Origin: Bradyrhizobium betae
Lineage (GTDB): Bacteria > Pseudomonadota > Alphaproteobacteria > Rhizobiales > Xanthobacteraceae
DNA length: 64,000 nt
Reading direction: 5' to 3'
NCBI RefSeq assembly: GCF_004123905.1
Contig: NZ_MZXW01000016.1
Location: forward strand, 310,001 to 374,000
How positions within the stretch are numbered: the stretch's first letter is position 1; the number at the start of each line of letters is the position of its first letter. Position numbers and translations under genes: made by a program. Under the pieces are notes generated by a model. That model made no database searches and was not told the origin of the DNA. It saw only the letters and a program-made list of their open reading frames with translations. Below are positions 36,858 through 45,425 of this stretch, in pieces.

Positions 36858-37270
36858 ATGAATTATCGAATGTCTTACATCTACCTCGACACGGATTCCT
36901 CGCACTGGAATTTCAGGATGCGGACACCGTCCGACGTCCTCCGCATCTTGGACGACGATCGCTCGATGCTGGCTTTTCCGATAGGTGCTTAGGCGAGGCC
37001 GGTTTTGACCTTCAGGCCCGCATTGGAGCCGTGGTAAAATTCTCGCTGCGGACCCCTAACCTCGCGGTGGCCGAGATTCGAAAAAGCCAAGCCCTCGCAC
37101 AGTTGGCGAAGGTGTGGGCCGCCAAGAGGTCTGAGCCGAGGCGGCTCGGCTTCATGCAGATGATGGGGCTCGCCGGCATCGACGCACGTCCAATATTGAC
37201 GGACGGCGAAGATGGGCTGGAGCGCAGATACGGTCTGCTTTGCATTGGGTGCTTACCCAGCAGTGCCTAA
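36858..37270 (+). pseudogene. Tyrosine-integrase N-terminal remnant (frameshifted)
   Basis: From ATG 36858 a 44-codon frame reads MSYIYLDTDSSHWNFRMRTP then SDVLRIL before TAG 36992. This resembles the start of Rhizobiales phage-type integrases (short strand, Trp/Phe-x-Arg-x-Arg-x-Pro-x-Asp-Val). In another frame the sequence continues VVKFSLRTPNLAVAEIRKSQ then ALAQLAKVWAAKRSEPRRL, which matches the next helix (KxSLRTxDxxEAxxRxxxxLAxxxxxW) of the same DUF6538-type region. The catalytic domain is missing. Its place right after the tRNA fits an integrase. Assignment is by pattern only. Confidence 0.45.
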
Positions 37271-37321
37271 GGGTGGACTACGCGACAAGGACGCGGCTGC
37301 AATTTCTAAAAAATTCAGGAT

Positions 37322-37341
37322 ATGTTTCCGTATAAAAACAG
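37322..37341 (+). repeat. 20-bp inverted repeat, left copy (partner 39430-39449)
   Basis: ATGTTTCCGTATAAAAACAG is repeated in inverse orientation at 39430-39449 with one mismatch. The two copies bracket the GspN-like and beta-helix genes. Whether it is a recombination end, a regulatory site or the T-tract of terminators is unclear. Confidence 0.55.
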
Positions 37342-37482
37342 CAGGCTCCGCTTTCCAGGGACAAAAAGCCCAGCTTCAAGGCATGCCGGATGCCGCTCCC
37401 GGCAAAATTGTGATAGGCGTACCCGACAGATATACTTCTTAGACCATTCCCTATTTGCTTTTCTGCAGTCCTCACGAGTGAA

Positions 37483-38232
37483 TTGGTGACCAGACCGGGC
37501 GTTTTTCCCATTGGGCTGCTTGTTGGCGCCGCGGTGCTTGGGGGCATCGCTGCACACGCGAACACGCGCGGTGACCTTCCGGATGAACTCGATGCCGCGC
37601 GAGGCGGCCCGAGCGTTGCTGTCTCCCTCACGCCGACAAGGCCCGCTTCCCGCGAGAGCTCCCCAGCCCCCGAACGCGCCGACCTTGAGCAACGCGGCAA
37701 TCCGCTGTGGGGGATTCCGTTCGCCGCCCTCGCAGTGACGCGCGAGCGACCGGTTTTCTCATCGTCGCGCCGGCCGCCCGCGCCAATGATGGCGCCGCCG
37801 CCGCCACCGGTGCCGATGATCCAACCGCCGGCTCCGGTCGCCGAGGCTCCCAGTCTCACTTTGGTTGGCACCGTGGTGAACGACGAACAAGGGATTGCGG
37901 TCTTTTTCGATTCGGCAAACCGTGCCGTCGTTCGGCTCAAGGTGGGGCAGGCGCATTCCGGTTGGGTCCTGCGTCGCATTCAGGGGCGAGAGACTGCGCT
38001 GGAAAAGGATCGACGTACGGTTACGCTCAAACTGCCGCTCCCGGGAGAGCCCACAATCAGCGTGCCGGTCGAAGCGGCTGGATGGGCGCCAGTCCCCGGT
38101 GGTCTGCCGGGTCTGGCTCATGTCGATCCAACCGTGCGAGGTCCAGCGCCTCCTCCTCCCGCAATTCAGCTTGCCCCTGACTTCTTGCCGGGAGCTGTGC
38201 CAAGCGTGACGGGTCGACTTCCGGGACTCTGA
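37483..38232 (+). CDS. Orphan GspN-like type II secretion protein
   Basis: The product is up to 249 residues. An N-terminal hydrophobic segment (GVFPIGLLVGAAVLGGIAA) is followed by NPLWGIPFAALAVTRERPVF, a Pro-rich linker, and a conserved core SLTLVGTVVNDEQGIAVFFD ... VRLKVGQAHSGWVLRRIQGR. This matches the GspN-like protein of rhizobial type II secretion clusters, which resembles the inner-membrane GspC homology region. No other gsp gene is in the window. The start is a weak TTG 37483 or GTG 37486; neither has a good Shine-Dalgarno. It may be a stranded cargo gene. Confidence 0.6.
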   Translation: MVTRPGVFPIGLLVGAAVLGGIAAHANTRGDLPDELDAARGGPSVAVSLTPTRPASRESSPAPERADLEQRGNPLWGIPFAALAVTRERPVFSSSRRPPAPMMAPPPPPVPMIQPPAPVAEAPSLTLVGTVVNDEQGIAVFFDSANRAVVRLKVGQAHSGWVLRRIQGRETALEKDRRTVTLKLPLPGEPTISVPVEAAGWAPVPGGLPGLAHVDPTVRGPAPPPPAIQLAPDFLPGAVPSVTGRLPGL

Positions 38233-38387
38233 GATCGGTTGGTGGATACCTAGCGCAACAGTGCTTGACGTGATGATCGACACGCAGTTAGCCTGACATT
38301 GTTTTCGCGTAAGACCACACGTCACCGCGACGTGCATTTTTCTAGCGATGTGCGTTGCACAAACAAATCATTTCGGGAGAGCTCATA

Positions 38388-39362
38388 ATGCATAGCAGGA
38401 TCGTTGGGTTCGTTGCGGTCGTTCTAATCTCGGTGTTTGCGGGCCTGACAGGCGCCTCGGCCCAGAACAACTTCAGTTATGTCTCGTCGGCGGGCAATGA
38501 CGCCAACAGCTGTACGTTCGCGTCGCAATGCAGAACGTTCCAGCGCGCGCACGATCAGACCAACGACAGCGGCATTGTCCAGGCCCTCGATGCGGTCGCC
38601 GACTTTGGCCCCGTGACGATCACCAAGGGCATCCGCATTTCCGGCATGGGCGATAACAACCCCGGTCAGCGGGCGTACATCACCGTGACCTCCGGCAGCG
38701 CCATCACCATCAACGCACCGGCCAACAAGGGGGTGACTCTGGTGAATCTGGAATTGAGAGGGTCGGGCACCGGCGACAACGGCGTTCTGTTCAACACCGG
38801 GGGGTTGCTCCAAATCTACGGCAGTTCCATCTATGGTTTTGGAGCGGCCTCGCCCTACGGGCACGGCGTCAAGTTCGCGCCATCGGCGTTCAGTCGATTG
38901 GCCATTTTCGGGTCGAACATTAGCGGTAACGGCACGGCCACGACCGGTTCGGCTGTCCAGGTCAATCCGGGATCGGGCGGCGGCGCCCAGGTCGATCTCA
39001 CCAACATCACCGCCTACAATAATGCCTTCGGTCTCGCGATCGACACCAGCGGCAGCTCGGCGGGCGTCTCGGCCGTGATTCACGGCGGCGTGATGCAGTT
39101 CAACAGGCAGGATGGCGTCGTCATCGTTAGCGGTGCGCCGATCGGCGTGACGCTGGACAACAATGCGCTGATGATGGGCAACACGGGCTATGGCGTTCGT
39201 GCCATCGGTGCCGGGGCGAACATCCGCCTCAATCAGGCCACCATCACGGCCAATGCGACAGGCGTCGCCGGCGTGTCAGGCGGCGTGGTCAGTTCCTACG
39301 GGAACAACAGTGTCGACGGAAACACCACCAACGGGACAATGACAATCATTCCGTTGAAATAG
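38388..39362 (+). CDS. Secreted right-handed beta-helix protein
   Basis: The 324-residue product starts at ATG 38388 behind GGGAGAG. A signal peptide ends near TGASAQ. The mature part begins NNFSYVSSAGNDANSCTFAS, the typical opening of pectate-lyase-like or parallel beta-helix repeats (VSxxGxDxNxCTxxxPCxTxQxA), then has Gly/Asn/Val-rich rungs. No catalytic residues are evident. Two Cys near the start may cap the helix. A strong terminator follows. It is island cargo and could be a surface or matrix protein. Confidence 0.75.
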   Translation: MHSRIVGFVAVVLISVFAGLTGASAQNNFSYVSSAGNDANSCTFASQCRTFQRAHDQTNDSGIVQALDAVADFGPVTITKGIRISGMGDNNPGQRAYITVTSGSAITINAPANKGVTLVNLELRGSGTGDNGVLFNTGGLLQIYGSSIYGFGAASPYGHGVKFAPSAFSRLAIFGSNISGNGTATTGSAVQVNPGSGGGAQVDLTNITAYNNAFGLAIDTSGSSAGVSAVIHGGVMQFNRQDGVVIVSGAPIGVTLDNNALMMGNTGYGVRAIGAGANIRLNQATITANATGVAGVSGGVVSSYGNNSVDGNTTNGTMTIIPLK

Positions 39363-39390
39363 CCGAGTACCTTTTGCTCTCGATGCAGGT

Positions 39391-39437
39391 GGTGCAGCCC
39401 GCCGGCCGATTCCGGCGGGCTGCACCACGCTGCTTTT
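39391..39437 (+). terminator. Rho-independent terminator after the beta-helix gene
   Basis: GGTGCAGCCCGCCGG (39391-39405) and CCGGCGGGCTGCACC (39412-39426) form a perfect 15-bp stem with a 6-base loop, followed after a few bases by a TTTT tract. It lies 29 bases past the stop codon. Confidence 0.85.
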
Positions 39438-39449
39438 ATACGGAAACAT
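39430..39449 (-). repeat. 20-bp inverted repeat, right copy (partner 37322-37341)
   Basis: CTGCTTTTATACGGAAACAT is the reverse complement of 37322-37341 with a single mismatch. It overlaps the T-tract of the terminator after the beta-helix gene. The rest of 39450-39851 shows no convincing gene. Confidence 0.55.
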
Positions 39450-39851
39450 CCTGGAGAAGAGATCGAGGAGTTCGCCAACCTTTCGCCAAGTTGCCTCGAC
39501 GTCGCGAGCAGCATCACGAACCTGCCGGCGTTGAGCCCAGAGCGGGAAGCGAAGTGACCGATTCGTTGGTTCAGGGTTCGACGACAGAGCGGACTGGAAG
39601 CAGACAGGTTCGCTCAGTGAGCGCGTATCACCCCTGGTCGATGAATCAGTTCAGCCTGCCACCATCCCGCAGGCTAAGCGGGGGATTGCCGCCTCTTTGG
39701 GATCTCGCCTGATGCCATCGAAATCACGATCCGCGCTTGAGGCTCCCTCGCGCTCGGGAATTGAAAAACGGTACACAGCACCGGCACCCAACGACAGACC
39801 GGCGCGGTTCGAAACCCAGCAAATCGAGTGCTTTTGGGCGGTGGCGATCCG

Positions 39852-39869
39852 GTCCTTTCCTAGGCACCA
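39852..39869 (+). other. attR candidate (duplicated tRNA-Leu 3' end)
   Basis: GTCCTTTCCTAGGCACCA differs at one base from the 3' end of tRNA-Leu (36772-36789). It marks the right edge of the island, 102 bases before the MFS gene stop. The rest of a tRNA is not present here. Confidence 0.6.
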
Positions 39870-39971
39870 ATTTTGCGGGGTTTGGACCCGAAATAGAGCT
39901 ACCTCCGATCGGTAGAGATGGCAGGGCGGCGATCCTCGCATCGCTGCGGCGCTGATCCGTTGCTGGCGGCC

Positions 39972-41243
39972 TCACACCACCCTCTTCCCCGCCTTCTCCG
40001 CCACTGCCTTCTGCACAAAATACATCGCGACGAGCGAGACGAGCGCCGAGGCGACGACGACGTAGCCGATCCGGTCGAAATGGAGCAGCGAGCCATCGGG
40101 CGCCTGCGCGATGATCGCGCCGGCGAGCATCGAGCCAAGGCCGCCGGAGAGCTGCTGGAGCGATGCGCTGATCGCGCTGAACGAGCCGCGCTGGCTCTGA
40201 TCGGGGATTGCCGACATCAGCGCCTGCGACGGGATCATGCGCGAGAAGATGCCGACGAACATCAGCACATTGACGAGGATCGCGGTTGCAAGCGAGACGT
40301 GGCCGAGATGGGTGTAGATCAGCACCATGATCACCGAGACCACGCTGCCGAACACGAAGGTCGGGTATTTGCCGAACGCGTCGCTCGCCCTTCCGACCAG
40401 CGGCCCCGTGACGATGCTGAACAGGCCGGAGACGAGATAGATCGTCGGCAGATGCACCATGTCGATGCCGATATTGTTCACGGTGAAGGCGCTGGAGAAC
40501 GGCATCAGCATGTAGCCGCCCGTTGCCAGCAACGTCGTGACGGCGAAGGCCAGCGTGTAGCGCGGCTCTCCGATCGTCGCGATCAGATGGTGGAACGGAT
40601 TTCTGTCCTGCTTCAGTTTCAGATGCGCGTCGACCGGCGCCATGGCGAAGGCGATGATTGCGATCGTGACGATCGATAGGCCGACGATCGCGATGAAGCA
40701 GACATGCCAGCTCCAGTGATTGGCGAGAAACAGCCCGGCCGGAACGCCCAGCACCTGGCTGGCGGCAAACGCCGTTTGCACGAAGCCCATCACGCGCCCG
40801 CGCAGGTGCAGCGGGAACAAATCGGTGGTGATGGCGAGCACGACAGAGCCGATCACGCCGCCGAACAATCCGGTCACGATCCGGCCGATCAGCAGCACGT
40901 GGTAAGTCTGCGCGACGGCGCAGAGCAGCGTTCCGAGCGTGAAGCCGACATAGAAGAACAACAGCAGGCGCTTGCGATCGAAGCGGTCGGCAAAGCCGGC
41001 CGCGAGGATGCCCGACAGTCCCGCGCTGAACGCGTAGGCGGACACAGCGACGCCGAACTGGGTGGCCGTGATGTCGAGCGCCGGCATCAGGATGGCGCCG
41101 AGCGGCGACATGATGATGAAGTCGAGGATGATCGTGAATTGCGTGAACGCGAGCAGCGCGATGAGGAGCGCCTGGTAGCGCGTAAAGCCACGCTGGGTTT
41201 GCTGTTGATCGTCGAGAGGCGCAGCGAGCGTCTGTTCGGTCAT
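39972..41243 (-). CDS. MFS transporter, DHA1-like
   Basis: The 423-residue, 12-TM protein has FTIILDFIIMSPLGAILMPAL in TM1, the loop motif GFADRFDRKRLLLF, and LRGRVMGFVQTAFAASQVLG in the antiporter motif C region. ATG 41243 follows AGGTGG; a GTG two codons upstream is possible. Its 3' end is at the island border and its 5' end is divergent from the UbiA gene. The substrate is unknown. Confidence 0.85.
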   Translation of the reverse strand: MTEQTLAAPLDDQQQTQRGFTRYQALLIALLAFTQFTIILDFIIMSPLGAILMPALDITATQFGVAVSAYAFSAGLSGILAAGFADRFDRKRLLLFFYVGFTLGTLLCAVAQTYHVLLIGRIVTGLFGGVIGSVVLAITTDLFPLHLRGRVMGFVQTAFAASQVLGVPAGLFLANHWSWHVCFIAIVGLSIVTIAIIAFAMAPVDAHLKLKQDRNPFHHLIATIGEPRYTLAFAVTTLLATGGYMLMPFSSAFTVNNIGIDMVHLPTIYLVSGLFSIVTGPLVGRASDAFGKYPTFVFGSVVSVIMVLIYTHLGHVSLATAILVNVLMFVGIFSRMIPSQALMSAIPDQSQRGSFSAISASLQQLSGGLGSMLAGAIIAQAPDGSLLHFDRIGYVVVASALVSLVAMYFVQKAVAEKAGKRVV

Positions 41244-41506
41244 GACCACCTGATTTTTGCTGAGCGCGCCGAGCGGGCGCGCGAAACTGGCAGATAGGGT
41301 GGGCGGGGACGATGTCCACGGGGCACACGCTAAAAGCCCTGCCGGAACGCGAAGCTCCCGCCGGGTTGTGGGATCCGGGCAACAGCTCGCGGCCCGGCCG
41401 CCCGCCCCTCGTCCCGCCGAATTAAGCCGGCCTTAGCGAATGCCCCCTAGGCTCGCGTCCGTCCATTTCCCTGCTCCCCGGTCCTCTCAGCCTCTTGGGG
41501 CCGGTC

Positions 41507-42859
41507 ATGTCACGGTCAATAGAGCGTTTTCGGATGGAGCAGCCTGCCCGTCAGTACGATTCTGGCGTCCCCACACCGTCGGCAACCCCGGCGGTTGCGC
41601 GGGCGCTTGTGATCGATCTCGAAGGCGCCCTGCTGCGGTCCGAGCTGCTGATGGAGGCGCTGTTCTCCAGGCCCGCCCTCATGCTCGCCCGCTTCGGCGC
41701 GGGCGGACGCTCGGGCATGGCGGCGCTCACGGCGATCCTGGCGCGGGCCGAGATCGACTATGCCCATCTGCCCTATGAGTCCGACGTGCTGAACCAGGCG
41801 CTGGCGGCACGGGCGCGGGGCGCAAAAATCTATCTCGTCGCGGGGCGCTTTGCCGGTCATGCCGCCGGCATCGCCGCGCATCTTGGCTTTGACGGCGTCG
41901 TGACGCCGGCCGATCTTTCCACGAGCGACAAGCTGCCGTTCGATCGCGGCTCGATCGACCGCATCGACAATCGAAGCCGCAGCCGTGTCAGCCTGAAGAC
42001 CTGGGCGAAGGCGCTGCGGGTCTATCAATACGCCAAGAACACGCTGGTGTTCGTGCCTGTCATCACCGCGCATCAGTTGAATTTTGCCACGCTCGGCTAC
42101 GCGCTGCTGGCGTTCATGGCGTTCTCGGCCTGTGCGTCGGGCGCCTACCTGATGAACGATCTGCTCGATCTCGCAGCCGATCGGCAGCATCCGACCAAGC
42201 GCCATCGCGCGCTTGCGGCAGGTGATTTGCCGATCTCATCCGCGCTATCAGCGATCCCCGCGCTGTGGTTGTTCGCAGTCGCAGCCTCGCTCTGCATCTC
42301 GCCGCTGTTCCTCGGCGTGCTCGGCGGCTATCTCGCCACCACGATCGCTTACTCGCTCGTGCTCAAGCGCAAGATGCTGGTCGACGTCGTCACGCTCGCC
42401 GGCCTCTACACGCTGCGCATCATTGCCGGCGCCGTCGGTGTCGGCGTGGTGCTGTCGGAATGGCTGCTGATCTTCTCGCTGTTCGTGTTCACCTCGCTGG
42501 CGCTGATCAAGCGCTTCAGCGAGCTCAGCATGCGCGAGACCGCGGGCCTCGCCGATCCCTCCAACCGCGACTATCGCGTCACCGATCTGCACATCATCGG
42601 CGCCATGGCGGCGGCGAGCGCGATGAACGCGGTGACCGTGTTCTCGCTCTATGTGTCCTCATCGGCTGTGACGCCGCTCTACAGCCGCCCCTGGATGCTG
42701 TGGCTGCTCAACCCGCTGCTGCTGTACTGGTTCGGCCGCGCTCTGATGATGGCGCAGCGCCGCGAGATGCCCGACGATCCGATTCTATACGCCTTCCGCG
42801 ACGGCCCCAGCCGCATCACGGTCGCCGCGATGATCTGCATCATGCTGGCCGCGATCTGA
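41507..42859 (+). CDS. UbiA-family prenyltransferase (DPPR-synthase-like) with degenerate N-terminal HAD domain
   Basis: The 450-residue product has two parts. Residues about 25-160 resemble a HAD phosphatase (VIDLEGALLRSELLMEALF), but the second catalytic Asp is Glu and the later Ser/Thr and Lys motifs are not recognisable, so it is probably inactive. Residues about 165-450 form the UbiA fold with NDLLDLAADRQHPTKRHRAL (first Asp-rich motif) and the second motif near KRKMLVDVVTLAGLYTLRI. This matches 5-phosphoribosyl-1-pyrophosphate:polyprenyl-phosphate transferases (Rv3806c, NoeC-like). It likely makes the substrate for the DprE1/DprE2-like enzymes at 33-35 kb. ATG 41507 is chosen over an upstream TTG. 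Confidence 0.82.
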   Translation: MSRSIERFRMEQPARQYDSGVPTPSATPAVARALVIDLEGALLRSELLMEALFSRPALMLARFGAGGRSGMAALTAILARAEIDYAHLPYESDVLNQALAARARGAKIYLVAGRFAGHAAGIAAHLGFDGVVTPADLSTSDKLPFDRGSIDRIDNRSRSRVSLKTWAKALRVYQYAKNTLVFVPVITAHQLNFATLGYALLAFMAFSACASGAYLMNDLLDLAADRQHPTKRHRALAAGDLPISSALSAIPALWLFAVAASLCISPLFLGVLGGYLATTIAYSLVLKRKMLVDVVTLAGLYTLRIIAGAVGVGVVLSEWLLIFSLFVFTSLALIKRFSELSMRETAGLADPSNRDYRVTDLHIIGAMAAASAMNAVTVFSLYVSSSAVTPLYSRPWMLWLLNPLLLYWFGRALMMAQRREMPDDPILYAFRDGPSRITVAAMICIMLAAI

Positions 42860-42962
42860 CGGCGCTGGCGCTTGCGCCGCCAGCCGGCAGTGGCTACATC
42901 GCAGGCCATCCGACTAGCTTATGATGCCGACAGACCGATTCGACCCAAGGTTTTGACACGCC

Positions 42963-43577
42963 ATGACCGTACGCCTGCACCGCGGCGATTTGCCCGATCT
43001 GTCCCGCTACACCGGAGCGGTGGCGATCGACACCGAGACCATGGGGCTCAACCCGCACCGTGACCGGCTCTGCGTGGTGCAGCTGTCGCCCGGCGACGGC
43101 AGCGCTGACGTGGTGCAGATTCCCCAGGGCCATACCGATGCGCCGAACCTGAAGGCCCTGCTGGCCAATCCCGCGATCACAAAAATCTTCCATTTTGCGC
43201 GGTTCGACGTTGCGGTGCTGTACCAGACCTTTGGCGTCATGACCGGCCCGATTTATTGCACCAAGATTGCCTCCCGCCTGGTCCGCACCTACACCGACCG
43301 CCATGGCCTCAAGGACCTCGTCCGCGAGGTGCTCAATGTCGACCTCTCCAAGCAGCAGCAATCCAGCGACTGGGGTTCCGACAGCCTGACCGAGCCGCAA
43401 CTCGCCTACGCGGCCTCCGACGTGCTGCATCTGCACGGCCTGCGTGAGCGGCTCGACGCCATGCTGGTCCGGGAAGGCCGCACCGCGCTGGCAAAGGCCT
43501 GTTTCGACTTCCTGCCGACCCGCTGCCTGCTCGATCTCCAGGGCTGGGAAGAAGAGGACATTTTCGCGCATTCCTGA
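42963..43577 (+). CDS. nrnC: DEDDy 3'-5' exonuclease, NrnC-type nanoRNase
   Basis: The 204-residue protein consists only of the RNase D-like exonuclease domain, with no HRDC domain. DEDDy residues are visible: AIDTETMGL (Asp, Glu), FHFARFDVAVL (Asp) and YAASDVLHLHGL (Tyr and Asp). This short form is the alphaproteobacterial NrnC, which degrades di- and short oligoribonucleotides in organisms lacking Orn. It is often annotated as ribonuclease D. It is 95 bases upstream of the lptC region, which it may share a transcript with. Confidence 0.85.
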   Translation: MTVRLHRGDLPDLSRYTGAVAIDTETMGLNPHRDRLCVVQLSPGDGSADVVQIPQGHTDAPNLKALLANPAITKIFHFARFDVAVLYQTFGVMTGPIYCTKIASRLVRTYTDRHGLKDLVREVLNVDLSKQQQSSDWGSDSLTEPQLAYAASDVLHLHGLRERLDAMLVREGRTALAKACFDFLPTRCLLDLQGWEEEDIFAHS

Positions 43578-43720
43578 GGCGTTTGGGCGCCGTTAGGTTA
43601 GGTCTGCCGCCCCGTTTCGGACACTTTCCTGCGGCCTGTCGCGGGCTGCATATTTGAGCGGCGCCGGGTACAATGGCACGCCCGTTAACCGGACAGGCGA
43701 GCGGCACCTCGGGAGATCAG

Positions 43721-44440
43721 GTGAATTCGGCCCACAATCCCACCTACGACGCCGCGCTTGCGGCGAAGTTTGCCAGCGCGGCGCGCCACAGCCGCCTGGT
43801 GCGGATTCTGCGCATCGCGGTGCCGGTGACGGTGGCTGCGTCCATGGCCGCGATCGTCGCCGTCTCGACCTTTCTGAACCCGTTCCAGATCCCGATCAAA
43901 CTCGACTCCGGAAATCTCGTGGTGACGGGCACCAAGATCACGATGGAATCGCCGCATATGTCCGGCTTCACCCCGGACCAGCGGCCCTACGAGCTCTGGG
44001 CCAAGACCGCGACGCAGGACATCACCGATCCCGATCATGTCGATCTCTCCGACCTGCGCGCGAAAGTGCTGATGGAGGATCAATCGACCATGTTCCTCGA
44101 CGCCCGCACCGGCCGCTTCGACAACAAGCAGCAGCAGCTCGATTTGCACAAGGATATCTTCCTGCGCACCTCGACCGGCTATGAGGCGCGGCTGAACTCC
44201 GCCTTCGTCGACATGAACAAGGGCACGGTCTCGTCGGACGAGCATGTCGATGTCAAGCTGACCAACGGCACGCTGACGGCCGATCGGCTGCGGATCACGG
44301 AAGGCGGCGACGTCATTCGCTTCGAAGGCAATGTGGTGATGCATCTGGACAAGCTGGATGATCCCGCCGCTCAGCCCGCGCCGGTCGAGCCCGCACCGCC
44401 GCCGCCGAAGTCCAAGAACAAATCTGCCAATTCAAAGTGA
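43721..44440 (+). CDS. lptC: LPS export periplasmic/inner-membrane protein LptC
   Basis: LptC anchors the periplasmic LPS bridge to the LptBFG transporter. The 239-residue form starts at GTG 43721, which has GGGAG just upstream and gives VNSAHNPTYDAALAAKFASA; an ATG at 43673 would add 16 residues. A single membrane anchor (about 30-53) precedes the jellyroll domain with GTKITMESPHMSGFTPDQRP then YELWAKTATQD. It overlaps lptA by four bases (GTGA). Confidence 0.9.
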   Translation: MNSAHNPTYDAALAAKFASAARHSRLVRILRIAVPVTVAASMAAIVAVSTFLNPFQIPIKLDSGNLVVTGTKITMESPHMSGFTPDQRPYELWAKTATQDITDPDHVDLSDLRAKVLMEDQSTMFLDARTGRFDNKQQQLDLHKDIFLRTSTGYEARLNSAFVDMNKGTVSSDEHVDVKLTNGTLTADRLRITEGGDVIRFEGNVVMHLDKLDDPAAQPAPVEPAPPPPKSKNKSANSK

Positions 44441-45189
44441 TTTTCATGATGAGTTTTTTTTCGCGCAACGGAGACAAGCGCAGCGCCATCGTTAGCGCGT
44501 CCGCGCTAATCATCAGTGTCTTGATCGCATCCGGTGAGGCTCACGCGCAAGCCGTGACGCAGGGCGTGCCCAACGCCATGCAAGGCTTCTCGCAGAACCG
44601 CGATCAGCCGATCCAGATCGACGCTGCAACGCTCGAGATGCGCGACAAGAAGAAGGAGGCGACCTTCTCCGGCAATGTGAAGGTCGTGCAGGGCGATACC
44701 ACCATGACCTCGAAGACGCTGGTGGTGTTCTACGAGTCGGGCGGCGACAAGCCGGCGACACCACAGCCTGCGCCAGCCCAGGCCGCATCTGCAAAAGGCG
44801 CGAAGGCGGCACCGATGCAGTCGGCGACACCAGGTCCGGGCGGCAGCTCCTCGATCAAGCGGCTGGAGGCACGCGGCAATGTCGTGGTCACCCAGAAGGA
44901 TCAGGTCGTAACTGGCGAGACCGCGGTGTTCGATACCAAGACCAATCTCATCACCATGCTCGGCGGTGCTGGGAGCCAGGTGGTGCTGACCCAGTGCCAG
45001 AACGTGCTGCGCGGTGACCGCCTTCTGGTCGACATGACCACCGGCGTCTCGCGGGTGGAGTCCGACAGCGGCAGGGTGCAAGGCCTGTTCATCCAGTCCC
45101 AAGGCGGACAGAACGGAAAATGCGGGACGCCGGTGGCTCCCGGCGCTGCCCCGCCTCTGCAATTGCCCGGTCCGAGTAAGCAAAAGTAA
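44437..45189 (+). CDS. lptA: LPS transport protein LptA (OstA-like)
   Basis: The 250-residue periplasmic protein has a signal region ending near GEAHAQ, then an OstA domain: QIDAATLEMRDKKKEATFSG followed by NVKVVQGDTTMTSKTLVVFY and, later, RLEARGNVVVTQKDQVVTGE. A Pro/Ala-rich insertion of about 30 residues in the middle is unusual compared with enteric LptA. It carries LPS across the periplasm. The start is GTG 44437, or ATG 44446. The 236 bases between it and lptB hold no recognisable gene. Confidence 0.92.
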   Translation: MIFMMSFFSRNGDKRSAIVSASALIISVLIASGEAHAQAVTQGVPNAMQGFSQNRDQPIQIDAATLEMRDKKKEATFSGNVKVVQGDTTMTSKTLVVFYESGGDKPATPQPAPAQAASAKGAKAAPMQSATPGPGGSSSIKRLEARGNVVVTQKDQVVTGETAVFDTKTNLITMLGGAGSQVVLTQCQNVLRGDRLLVDMTTGVSRVESDSGRVQGLFIQSQGGQNGKCGTPVAPGAAPPLQLPGPSKQK

Positions 45190-45425
45190 ATTCGGGACGC
45201 TATTTCAACGGCTTGGGTCAGATGCTCCCGATCCGAGGTTGAAGCTTGCCCGGCGAGACTGTATCTAACGCGCAGGGCTTTCGAAGCGGGGTCTGCCGCT
45301 TTTCGGGCGTGTTTCACTGGGCATGAGACATCCCTTCACTCATGCTGCGTCGGCGAATCGAAAGGCCGGTGCGGCCGATCGCGCGAATATCGCGCAGGAT
45401 CAGCTTGGAAGGCTAGAAGGCGGGG

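Noticed and set aside
36806..37270. 154-codon frame taken as an intact hypothetical gene
   Set aside because: Its first part is out of frame with the integrase-like start at 36858; the pieces are better read as one frameshifted remnant.
39374..39712. 112-codon frame right of the beta-helix gene
   Set aside because: It begins at the terminator and att-side non-coding DNA, has no ribosome site and no recognisable motif.
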